Assembly: GCA_949358305.1 (NCBI GenBank)
Contig: OX442314.1
Location: forward strand, 33,845,608-33,909,607
Direction of reading: 5' to 3'
Source: Strigamia acuminata
Taxonomy: Eukaryota; Arthropoda; Chilopoda; Geophilomorpha; Linotaeniidae
DNA length: 64,000 nucleotides
Under the pieces are notes generated by a model that did not search any database, was not told the DNA's origin, and saw only the letters and a list, made by a program, of their open reading frames with translations. Below are positions 41,748-51,747 of this stretch, one piece after another. The translations under genes were made by a program, and so were the position numbers. How positions within the stretch are numbered: position 1 is the stretch's first letter; every line of letters starts with the position of its first letter.

Positions 41748-44700
41748 TCAATTCCGTCTCCCGCGCCGTCTGCGCCGTCTCTGTCCCCCCTTCCTATTCG
41801 TCCCGACACTTTTCCTACCGCGTCCATTAGTCTTCGCTTCCACCTGCTTCGCCGCTTCCACGACCGCTCCATTCTGGACTTTTCCCGGCACCGTTTCCTC
41901 CACTTCCTCTTTCGCCTCCACCTTTATGTCTTCCGCTTTGATCAACTTCCTCTGGACGCGCTTCCTCTGGACGCGCTTCTTGCCGTTCTCGACGCGTTTT
42001 CTCCGTTTTCTCCGCTTCGGCTTCTCGTCCCAGTCGCTTTCTTCGTCAGAGTCCACTCGGCTGACAACCGGCTCTCTCCGCCTCCTCTGGCGCCGGACTT
42101 TGTAGGTGGTCTCTTCGTTGGCGGGTTCTTCGTCGCCGACGTTGAGGGAATGGTCTTCGTAGGTGAACGGCACGACGCGCTGGATTTCGGGTATGTTTTC
42201 GTTCGTGTATTTGTGCACGCGCAGGTAATGGAACTGAAGACACTGTTTGGTGGTGAATCCGGCGGTGCAGCCTTTTTCCCGGCACTGAAACGGCTTAACA
42301 CCTGAATGGAGAAAATAAATAAATTCGCGTGTTGTAGGAGAGGAGAATTGGGAATTATTTGAGGAATGGAGAATGGAACCTGAATGTGTGAGTAGATGAA
42401 CTTTGAGGTTGGATCCCTGACTGAATCGGCGACCACATTTGTCGCAGATGTGGGGTTGTTCGCCGTTGTGAACGGCGTTGATGTGGCGGCGTACGCTCCG
42501 GTCTGTGGCGAACTGAATTCCGCAGAATTCGCACGTGTACTCTCTCAAACCTTCAAAGAGGAAACAATCATTTGTGTCTTTCAATGCTTTGAATTTCAGG
42601 ATGAAACGAAAAAATATTCAACTAAAAAACCTAGGGATGCAACAAATACCGAATCGCAAGGGACCCGAAAAATCAAAACGTTATATCGAATTTTTTTAAC
42701 AAGGTGTTCTATGGCCAGCCAACCACGGTACCGAAACCCTAATATTTCCTCTTTTTGTGCACGAGAATCAAGTTTTCCCGTGCTATTTTTGATGTCAAAA
42801 ATTTAACTTTGGAGTCAAAAATTTAGAAGTCATTATTTTCCTAGGGTTTCTTATATAACGCCCCGCGTTTTAATAGCAACCTGTGCATTAAAGACAAGTT
42901 TTAAATTTCCCCCGCGGTCTATTCGGAGCCGTGCACAAAAAGAAGAAATATGGTACAACGCAGGGTTTCCCAAACGGTGAGGCGCGCCTCACTGGTGGGG
43001 CGCGAGCTGATTATTGGTGGGGCGCACCCATCATACATGCCTAAATAAAACAAGCTTATTTTGCAGATTTTTGTAAATTTTTAAGCAAAATTATATAAAA
43101 TTATATAAAAAAATTATATAAAGTTTTATGCAAAATTATATAAAGTTTTATGCAAAATTATATAAATATTTTTTTTTTTTAGTAGTACAGTATATTTTTT
43201 AAAAATTTAATGCACTGGTAGATGAAGTGGGGCGCCGAAGATCGCCCTGCTTAAAAAGTGGGGCGCGATGCTAAAAAGTTTGGGAACCCCTGGTATAACG
43301 AATATTTATTTACCATATAAAATCACCATATACGGAATGTTTACCGAATATTAAAATCACCGATTACCGAATATTTAGCGAATATTAAAATCACCGCATA
43401 CTGAATATTTACCGAATATTAAATTTACCGAATATTAAATTTACCGAATACTAAATTTACCGAATATTAAATTTACCGAATATTAAATTTACCGAATATT
43501 AAATTTACCGAATATTAAATTTAACAAATATTAAATTTACCGAATATTAAATTTACCGAATATTAAATTTACCGAATATTAAATTTACCGAATATTAAAT
43601 TTACCGAATATTAAATTTACCGAATATTAAATTTACCGAATATTAAATTTACCGAATATTAAATTTACCGAATATTAAATTTACCTAATTATTTACCCTA
43701 TACTAAAATCACCATTTTTGGGCAAATAGGCTGAATACCAAACGTCATCGGAACATGCGTTGCATCCCTAAATGAAAACCATTGCTCAATTCCCTTCTAC
43801 CTAAATGAACGGTGGCGATGTGTCGCTTGAGGTAGAAATCCCTTACAAACAGCTTCCCGCATTCGGGACAAGGAAACCGAACGGCATTACTGTTTTGTGC
43901 GCACTCTTTGACGTGAGTGCGCACCATCGATGAGCGCAGAATGAGCCGTCCGCACAGGTAACACTTGAACGGCTTCACGCCGCCGTGGTCCACCTGACAG
44001 TGGGTGCACAGCGCCTCTTTGCGAAAAAATGCCCCGTTGCACACGTGGCAGTAGTAATAATGCTTCTGGAGCATCCCTTTGGACCGAAAGTTGTGGAATA
44101 ATATCATGTGCATCCGGTAGTGGTGCCTCGAAGGGAATTTGGCGTGCGCCATTCCGCAAGCTGAAAAATTGAAAAGTTCAGTTGGAAATTTAATTCTTCG
44201 TTTAAACTATCAGAACTGGCTTGGAAAATCCTCCCATCAAGATTTTAATTTTATTGTTTTGTAGAAAAATGCTTGAAATACACTTTGTGTGTGTAAAACT
44301 GTATAGTTAAGCTGAAGAATTGCATTTTCAGCAGAAAGATTGCATTTTGAACAGAAAAATCGTATTCTGAGCAGAAAAATTGCATTATTTTATGTGAAAA
44401 TTGGCATATTTTCCAGAAAAATTGCGTCTTCAAGTGGAAAAATTTCATTTTCTACATCAAACTGCGATTTATACATACAAAAATGCAATTTTAAATGCAA
44501 AAAATAACTTTTTAGATCCAAAAATGCAATTTTAAATGCAAAAATAACTTTTAGATCCAAAAATGCAATTTTAAATGCAAAAAATAACTTTTTAGATCCA
44601 AAAATGCAATTTTAAATGCAAAAAATAATTTCTTAGATCCAAAAATGCAATTTTAAATGCAAAAAATAACTTTTTAGATCCAAAAATGCAATTTTAAATG

Positions 44701-47700
44701 CAAAAAAAACCTTTTTAGATACAAAAATTCATTTCCTAGACCTTCTAACCCTAAAAAAAACCTTCATAAACCCTGTCTCCAAGCCAGCCAGCCCTCCCTC
44801 CTACCTACCCTGCTTGTTGAATCCTCTCCGCGACTGCAGCACGCTCCACCGCGACAAATCCCTATGCTCGTCCTGCCAGTATCGCAACTCTTCATCCGCC
44901 GCTATAGGTCTAAAAACAACCACATTAACTCCCATCCTAAGAAAAACCACTTCAACCTACTTAATAGTGACTAGGTAAAGCTTCTTGTCAAGAGTCACAG
45001 CCAACGTGTTGGCCGCGCGGGGCCCGTTTGCCGGCAAAACGTAGCGGAACCAATTGCTGCGAGCATTATCGTTGGTCGTGAGTGCTTTGAACTGGTTGTC
45101 CTCCTCGATTAGCTGTGGGATAGTCAAATTCAATTGGTTTTTGCGTGGAAATGAGAGGAAGATGTGTGGTTATACGCACATACCAGCCAGACGTCGGCCA
45201 GGGCGTTGTCAAAGCCGAGCGTGTACATTTGGAAGTCTTGGGCGACGAGGGGTCCGAAGCGGGTGAGGGGTTGGATGGCGGCGTCGGCGCAGATGCCGCT
45301 GGAGAAGTCGTCGGGGTCTGTGAAGCGGAGGATCTAAAAGAGGGAATTGAAAGTAAGTTTATTTGGTTTTGGGGGTTTGGATTTTTGGGGTTTGGTTTGC
45401 TGAGAAGTGAGTGTAAGAATTCAATTTTTTGAGTAAAAGTTTAAATTTGCATCTAAGAATTCAATTTTCCGTCTAACGATTCAATTTTGCATCTAAAAAT
45501 TAATTTTTTTCTTTCAAAATTGAATTTTTTGAACTAAAAATTTAAAATTCAAATTTTTGTACTCAAAACTCAAAATTCAAATTTTTGAACTAAAAATTCA
45601 AAATTCAATTTTTTGAACTAAAAACTCAAAATTCAAATTTTTGAACTAAAAATTCAAAATTCAATTTTTTGAAGTGAAAATTCAATTTTTTGAACTAAAA
45701 ATTCAATTTTTTGAACTAAAAATTCAATTTTTTGAACTAAAAATTCAATTTTTTGAACTAAAAATTCAATTTTTTGAACTAAAAATTCAATTTTTTGAAC
45801 TAAAAATTCAATTTTTTGAACTAAAAATTCAATTTTTTGAACTAAAAATTCAATTTTTTGAACTAAAAATTCAATTTTTTGAACTAAAAATTCAATTTTT
45901 TGAACTAAAAATTCAATTTTTTGAACTAAAAATTCAATTTTTTGAACTAAAAATTCAATTTTTTGAACTAAAAATTCAATTTTTTGAACTAAAAATTCAA
46001 TTTTTTGAACTAAAAATTCAATTTTTTGAACTAAAAATTCAATTTTTTGAACTAAAAATTCAATTTTTTGAACTAAAAATTCAATTTTTTGAACTAAAAA
46101 TTCAATTTTTTGAACTAAAAATTCAATTTTTTGAATTAAAAATTCAATTTTTTGAACTAAAAATTCAATTTTTTGAACTAAAAATTCAATTTTTTGAACT
46201 AAAAATTCAATTTTTTGAACTAAAAATTCAATTTTTTGTCTAAAAATTCAATTTTTTGAACTAAAAATTCAATTTTCCGTCTAAAAATTCAATTTTTTGA
46301 ACTAAAAATTCAATTTTCCGTCTAACAATTCAATTTTGCATCTAAAAATTAATTTATATTTCAAAATTCAATTTTTTGAACTAAAAATTTAAAATTCAAA
46401 TTTTTGTACTCAAAACTCAAATTTCAAATTTTTGAACTAAAAATTCAAAATTCAATTTTTTGAACTAAAAATTCAAAATTAAATTTTTTGAACTAAAAAT
46501 TCAAATTTTACTTTTTTGAAGTAAAAATTCAAAATTCAATTTTTCCATCCAAAAAAAAAAACATTTTTTTTAATCCAAAAAACACAATTTTTCCATCCCA
46601 AAAATCAAAATTTCTACCACCCCTAACAAACCAAACCCCTCCACCTCCTCACCTGTGGCAGCGACTCATAATTTTTTGAACTAAAAATTCAATTTTTTGA
46701 ACTAAAAATTCAATTTTTTGAACAAAAATTCAATTTTTTGAACTAAAAATTCAATTTTTTGAACTAAAAATTCAATTTTTTGAACTAAAAATTCAATTTT
46801 TTGAATTAAAAATTCAATTTTTTGAACTAAAAATTCAATTTTTTGAACTAAAAATTCAATTTTTTGAACTAAAAATTCAATTTTTTGAACTAAAAATTCA
46901 ATTTTTTGTCTAAAAATTCAATTTTTTGAACTAAAAATTCAATTTTCCGTCTAAAAATTCAATTTTTTGAACTAAAAATTCAATTTTCCGTCTAACAATT
47001 CAATTTTGCATCTAAAAATTAATTTATATTTCAAAATTCAATTTTTTGAACTAAAAATTTAAAATTCAAATTTTTGTACTCAAAACTCAAATTTCAAATT
47101 TTTGAACTAAAAATTCAAAATTCAATTTTTTGAACTAAAAATTCAAAATTAAATTTTTTGAACTAAAAATTCAAATTTTACTTTTTTGAAGTAAAAATTC
47201 AAAATTCAATTTTTCCATCCAAAAAAAAAAACATTTTTTTTAATCCAAAAAACACAATTTTTCCATCCCAAAAATCAAAATTTCTACCACCCCTAACAAA
47301 CCAAACCCCTCCACCTCCTCACCTGTGGCAGCGACTCATAATCATACAACACCTCTCCCTTATCATTAACCAAATCCTCAACTACGCTATGACTCCCTCC
47401 ATCATACAACCGACACTCCGACCTCGCGGCATGCGACTTCCCGCACAGAAAACACGTAATCGACTCATCAAAATCTAAAAAAACCAAAAAAAAAATCAAT
47501 AAAAAATAAAAAATTACCCCAAAAAAACTCACTATTGTACCGAGTACCCTCCAAACTGACCAAACCGTCATCTCCAACCCTAAAAAGACCAAAAAAAAAT
47601 AAACAAAACCGTAAAAACCCAAAAAACCCAACAAAAACTCAACACATCGTAATCTTCGCAATCGTCCGAGTTCCCGCTCTCCCAATCACTCGAACACTCG

Positions 47701-48461
47701 TCCGCGCAATCATCCGGGTTAAAATCACTGTCCTCCTCCTTTTTCCTCTTTTTCGGCGGCTCCAATTCGTCCTCCTCGTCGTCGAATATCAAATCCTCCA
47801 AATAGCAAACGTCCTTCTTCGTTTTAGCCGTCAAAACCTCGTCTTTAACCGCCAGAACGTCGTTTTTAGCCGCCAGAACGTCGTTTTTAGCCGCCAGAAC
47901 GTCGTTATTAGCGTTTTTAGCCGCCAGAACGTCGTTATTAGCGTTTTTAACGGACAAAACGTCTTCCACAGGCTCTGATTTGACTTTGTCGACCTTTTCC
48001 TCAATTTTCACGACAATTTCTGCCTTCCTACGAGCATTTTTTACGCTGATCCGATCATATTTCTTGGAATTTTTCGACATTTCGGTCGAATTTGGCGGAT
48101 TTTCGGCTGAATTTGACTGTTTTTCGGTCGAATTTGGCTGTTTTTCGGGCGGGTTTTGATCGGGGGGCCTCTGGGTTGGTGAAATGTCGTTCGGGGGATC
48201 CTCGGCGAGCGACTTTGTATCATTTTTATCGATTTTTATCGGATCGATATTTTCGTTTTCTTCAATTCGGTCGTCGATCTCAGACTCCGACGTGCCCGAC
48301 TCGCTCAGCGACATGTCGAAGTAGGGGACGTCGACGGCGCTGATTTGCTGCAGCGAAACGCGTGTTGTGACGAGCGCTTTCGTCTTGTTTTCCGTTTTCA
48401 CCGGCTCGTCTTCGGTGTCCACTTGCAGTACTAGACACGCGGGTTTTGCCGATTCTGCCAT
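41748..48461 (-). CDS. PRDM-family zinc-finger protein (PR/SET domain plus C2H2 fingers)
   Basis: Nine exons with GT-AG borders and consistent phase: 47644-48461 (ATG), 47533-47579, 47323-47474, 45184-45333, 44961-45112, 44809-44909, 43801-44160, 42380-42550 and 41748-42301 (stop), giving 834 aa. The N-terminus is acidic/Lys-rich and disordered, with NNDVLAAK-type repeats. A PRDM-type zinc knuckle (CFLCGKSHAARSECRLYDG) precedes a PR domain containing SLPQILRF, RFGPLVAQD, SNWFRYVLPANGP and IAADEELRYW. Six to seven C2H2 fingers follow, among them CPECGKLFVRDFYLKRHIATV-H and CDKCGRRFSQGSNLKVHLLT-H, then a tail of Arg/Lys runs. It is probably a nuclear DNA-binding regulator. The layout is closest to PRDM10/PRDM15 types, but the PR domain is diverged and I do not assign orthology. 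Confidence 0.88.
42961..43292. mobile_element. Nested hAT MITE (CAGGGGTTCCCAAAC ends)
   Basis: A 332-bp element with inverted ends, CAGGGTTTCCCAAAC on the left and CAGGGGTTCCCAAAC on the right in reverse. It is flanked by 8-bp direct repeats GTACAACG and GTATAACG (7 of 8). Both the ends and the 8-bp duplication are diagnostic of hAT elements. The interior has repeated GGGGCGC near both ends and no ORF. Confidence 0.85.
43375..43690. repeat. 16-bp satellite (AATATTAAATTTACCG)
   Basis: About twenty tandem copies of a 16-bp unit, AATATTAAATTTACCG, with one ACAA variant. The unit contains the CGAATATT motif of hAT ends, so it probably grew from a subterminal repeat of the surrounding element. 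Confidence 0.9.
44161..44808. repeat. PRDM intron with 40-bp satellite
   Basis: From about 44455 to 44725 the intron carries some six copies of a unit of about 40 bp composed of AAAAATGCAATTTTAAATGC and AAAAAATAACTTTTTAGATC plus C. The preceding 44280-44455 has looser TTGCATTTT/CAGAAAAAT repeats. Confidence 0.85.
45425..46345. repeat. 21-bp satellite in PRDM intron (AATTCAATTTTTTGAACTAAA type)
   Basis: A core of about 27 near-perfect 21-bp units containing TTCAATTTTTTGAACTAAAA (45664-46240), flanked by diverged units with CCGTCTAA and TGCATCTAA variants. One frame reads KIQFFEL repeatedly. It lies in the 1989-bp intron 45334-47322. Confidence 0.92.
46130..47322. repeat. 670-bp tandem duplication in PRDM intron, including an exon end
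   Basis: The right part of the satellite plus its unique flank is present twice with a shift of 670 bp. For example ACCTGTGGCAGCGACTCATA occurs at 46651 and 47321. The duplicated end carries the last 20 bp or so of exon 47323-47474 and its GT donor, so a copy of the splice donor lies inside the intron at about 46651-46653. Confidence 0.85.
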
Positions 48462-48891
48462 TTTGAGAGCTGTTGGGGAGAATTTAGAATCGGTAAATTG
48501 GTGGAAGTCGAGGGAAACAAGACGGTTCTTACGGAATTTTGGTGTTAACTAGCTGCGATGTTTGGATTTGCGGTTGGGAATGAGCGCGCCATCATTCACG
48601 GGTCAAGAAAACAAATCGGCGGCCATTGGAGGTGAGGTAATCGATAAGTGGGAGTAGCGCCAACTCGTATCGGTGACCGGCGAATTGAAAATGGCGGTTT
48701 TTGTTTTTGCTTTTAAAATTTGGATTTATTTGATTTTTATGCAAAAAAATTGTTAAAATGACACCATTTGCTACTATATTATATCAATATGATAGAACAA
48801 TAAATTCAGCAAAATACAAAATTTTTGGTATTTTGATTAATTCTGATTGTTACTACAAGAGGTTGTGCTACCGTAGTGTTGAATAAAATAC
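48462..48891. other. Upstream region of the PRDM gene
   Basis: Includes GC-richer sequence to about 48710 that presumably holds the PRDM promoter. I cannot identify a TATA box or initiator with confidence. The remainder is AT-rich. Confidence 0.4.
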
Positions 48892-49377
48892 AACTCCTTG
48901 CCAAAAAAATGGCATATTCCTATTTTTGAAACTTTTAATATTTGAAAATTCTCAGAAACTACTTCTCACAAGTAAAAATGGTTTTAAGAGGATTTAAAGG
49001 ATTGTTAGAGCTATCATTTCGTTAAAAGTTTTTTGGAAAAAAATGAATAGTTAAAGAGAAAAAAATTAAAAACTCCAAAAAGTGACAATTTAGAATATTT
49101 CTCATAACTTGTAAACAGAATAAGATAAAATTAAAAACTAAACAGATTTGAGACCGTCTATATCCCAGGAAACTTTTCTAAATTGGATGTATGGGTCTCC
49201 AAAGCCCTCAAAAAAAGGCGTAATGGAGCTATGTAAAGGGGTAGACAACCACTATTTTTCAAAAAATCGTGGCTAGCACAACTGTTGACGAATCGAAACG
49301 AAACTTTAGCATTGAAGCATTATTGTGTCATACTATAACATGTTTTAGCTATGACTTGATTTTTTTGGCAAGGAGTT
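48892..49377. mobile_element. MITE with perfect 19-bp inverted ends
   Basis: AACTCCTTGCCAAAAAAAT at 48892-48910 is repeated in perfect reverse complement at 49359-49377, enclosing 486 bp of AT-rich non-coding DNA. A target duplication is not evident. The superfamily is not recognised. Confidence 0.8.
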
Positions 49378-49619
49378 ATGACGGTTACGTCATAATGACT
49401 AAATTCACCGATAGATGGCGTTTTCTACTTTTAGCGGCAGATTTAACCAGAATAGAAGATTTAGTGCTAAAACTACATAAAACTGAGTTTTATGTGGAGC
49501 TAACATTATATCCTTGTATATTTATTAATTTAGAGGCTTATTGGACCGTTTATGACATTATTCAGAGAATATATCATAAACCCAAGTTGAAAGGTTACTC
49601 ACCTTTGCGCACCTGCACC

Positions 49620-50677
49620 AATTATGGACACCCTGTGGATTTGAGTCAAAGACTTAATCCAAATTGTGTCCCCGCTATCCAGTTCCTGTCCTGACCTGAG
49701 AGAAAGCTAGGTCCTGGGTATCCAGTTCCTGTTTAGCATCTGGAAGTCATCTAATTGAGCAAGTGGCCTCAGAATCCGACCTCTCACTCAGTGATTGGAG
49801 GGATTCCGAGGACTCATGTCCCCATTGGAGCATTGGAAGTCCCATTGTGCTCTAAGAGCATATATTCCCTTGCAACCGGAAATACAACGCTCTTGTCATG
49901 ATATTTGTACCACACTTACTTACTTGAGCCCGCATATATTTATATATGCATTCCCCGCCTTAAATGGTGCTGCTTACCATGACCTGTGGTGAAATGCGGA
50001 TTGTTGAGAGACAATCTTTGGGTGCTATCGAAACGATAGCGCATCACCAACCTTTGATTGAGGTTGAAGCCACGAATAATGTTGTGTTTCGTGAGTACGA
50101 CCCTGGGTGAAGAAACCTCCATCTTTGCCTGTGGTCATGACCATCCGGACTGGCGAGGAATCAGGCCTGGACGGGCATTTAGTACTCGCTAGGCTAGGTG
50201 ACGCCGCGGGATTGGGCGATGGATGATGTTTGCCGCCAAATCCTGTGAGGCAGACGGCGACTGTGTGATCGCGAGGATACCGGGCTGAGCGATGGATGAC
50301 GCTTACCGTTCGGACCCGGTAGAATTTCATATTTGTACTTTTACAGTTTGGATTTAGTCAACTCAGTTGCCTAAATCACTTCTACGTATCATGATGTAAA
50401 ACAAAGTTTTACTCACGATCAAGAACTCATTCTACGTAGGACCGGAAGTAAACATTACAGCAAACAAATGATAACCAAATTTGCTTGTTGTAATCCAGAT
50501 GAAGACATAATGACATTTGACTCACGACATATACTCATCGAGTTCTGTGTGACGCCTGATTGTCATTAATCCCACATGATGAATTATTTACGTCATACTT
50601 GATAACAAAAGTATGTGTAATCCAAACAGCATAACAGCCATACTCTATGCAAATATCTTAGATATTTACATGAGATT
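49620..50677. repeat. Hairpin-dense non-coding repeat, tract C (left part)
   Basis: Left portion of a repeat split by the 12.3-kb element; the right portion is 63012-63240. Perfect stems include GATTGT (49999-50016), GCTATCG with an AAA loop (50024-50040), CAACCT (50048-50066), CACGAA (50071-50093), GTAAAAC with an AAA loop (50396-50412) and AAATATC with a TTA loop (50651-50667). On its left it shares GTGTCCY-GGTATCCA-TTCCTGTTT-type blocks with the reverse complement of 30580-30680, linking it to tract A. Non-coding. Confidence 0.7.
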
Positions 50678-51636
50678 TGTGGTGATCTCAAAATATTCAC
50701 CAACTTAGAAGATTAAATTAATTATCTTCTAATTAATTTGACTGTGGCACACGCCAAGTCAGATCATGTGACCGAGGGGAGAAATCCTCTCTAGGCACAT
50801 ATCACCCCAGGTTGTCCGGGGTGAAAACGGTTATTAGCCGTTATGGTGCAATATGGTGTAATAACCACTAGTTGCACCCATTTGAGCTAAGTGCGCAGGT
50901 TTTCTGCGCAATATTGAAGCGTGCTGGGCTCGCGTCTTGGCTCAAATCGGGACTCTGAAAAATACAACAACAACCTCAACATCACTGCGATATCTGCTCC
51001 GACAATACGTATTGATAGAGGACCGTTGTAACTCAGTTTCACCTGCTATCTTTGTGCCACCCAAAGCACAAAGCCAGCAATTCTGCTTGAATTAGCCGTA
51101 GCTAATTCCAGCAAACGAGAAGAAGAAGTTTCCCGACGATCGTGAACCATCGCCGTCGCTGCCGCGCGAACGACAGCCACCGCCATCGTACGAGAGCCGG
51201 ACGCCTACAGCCGTCAACCACCGCCGCCGAGCCGTCGCACGAGCCGTAGAAGGAGCCCACGAGAACCATCGTCTTCGACCATCGTTCGTGAGTTCAGCAA
51301 ACGAAGACAATTCGCCTTCGCCTAACAACTGTGTGTTGTTTAAGCGCCATTTTAGCGCTTTGTAGCTTGCAACAGTCGTTGCAAGCCCTTCCATTGTTCC
51401 CGCTCATTTCATTTCGCGACTTGTCGCCATTGTGATATTTTTAACTAGTCATTGTAATTTAAACGAATAAATACATATTTGTGATTTTTATTAATAAAAC
51501 TGTCTTTTTATTTCTTTTCCTTAAACTTAACCCCTAGATAATTTAAGGCCGCCGATTGTAAGTCTTTTATAGCATTCACCTGCGGTTTCTGCTTAATTTA
51601 TTAGAAATTAAGTGGATAAAAACCCGGATCGCAGCA
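50678..51636 (+). repeat. 5' LTR of the 12.3-kb element
   Basis: 959 bp from TGTGGTGATCTC to GATCGCAGCA. It contains many perfect inverted repeats, including TTAGAAGAT (50705-50732), TGCGCAG (50892-50910), GAATTAGC with a CGTA loop (51089-51108) and GCTTGCAAC with an AGTC loop (51365-51386). An AATAAA occurs near 51466. A 100-codon minus-strand frame across it is probably fortuitous. Confidence 0.95.
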
Positions 51637-51638
51637 CG

Positions 51639-51656
51639 TGGGGGCCCAGCCGGGAT
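51639..51656 (+). promoter_or_regulatory. Primer-binding site of the 12.3-kb element
   Basis: TGGGGGCCCAGCCGGGAT begins two bases after the 5' LTR, the usual place and TGG start for a tRNA primer-binding site. Its complement ends CCA and resembles a tRNA T-arm and acceptor (ATCCCGGCT...). I cannot name the tRNA. Confidence 0.75.
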
Positions 51657-51747
51657 AGTCATTGTATAACTTTGTTAGTTAAAATTTACCCGCCATTTTT
51701 ATCTTGCTTATCTTTCTTCTCTATCCTTTCTAAATCCTCATTGAAAA

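Larger units (their letters stand above)
42632..43770. mobile_element. hAT-like non-autonomous element in PRDM intron
   Basis: The ends are inverted: TAGGGATGCAACAAATACCG on the left, and the right end read in reverse is TAGGGATGCAACGCATG. TAGGGATGCA followed by CGAATATT-type motifs is characteristic of hAT-family ends. The element fills most of the intron 42551-43800, has no transposase, contains a nested second hAT-type MITE and an internal 16-bp array. A clean 8-bp target duplication is not visible. Confidence 0.65.

Noticed and set aside
45674-46243. 189-codon frame of KIQFFEL repeats
   Set aside because: A 21-bp intronic satellite of the PRDM gene, not a protein-coding repeat.
49269-49694. 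141-codon frame starting MASTTVDESK
   Set aside because: It runs across the right end of a MITE and into a dispersed repeat; composition is not protein-like.
51092-51394. 100-codon minus-strand frame, repeated at 62467
   Set aside because: Lies wholly within the LTRs, antisense to the element; it is duplicated only because LTRs are duplicated.
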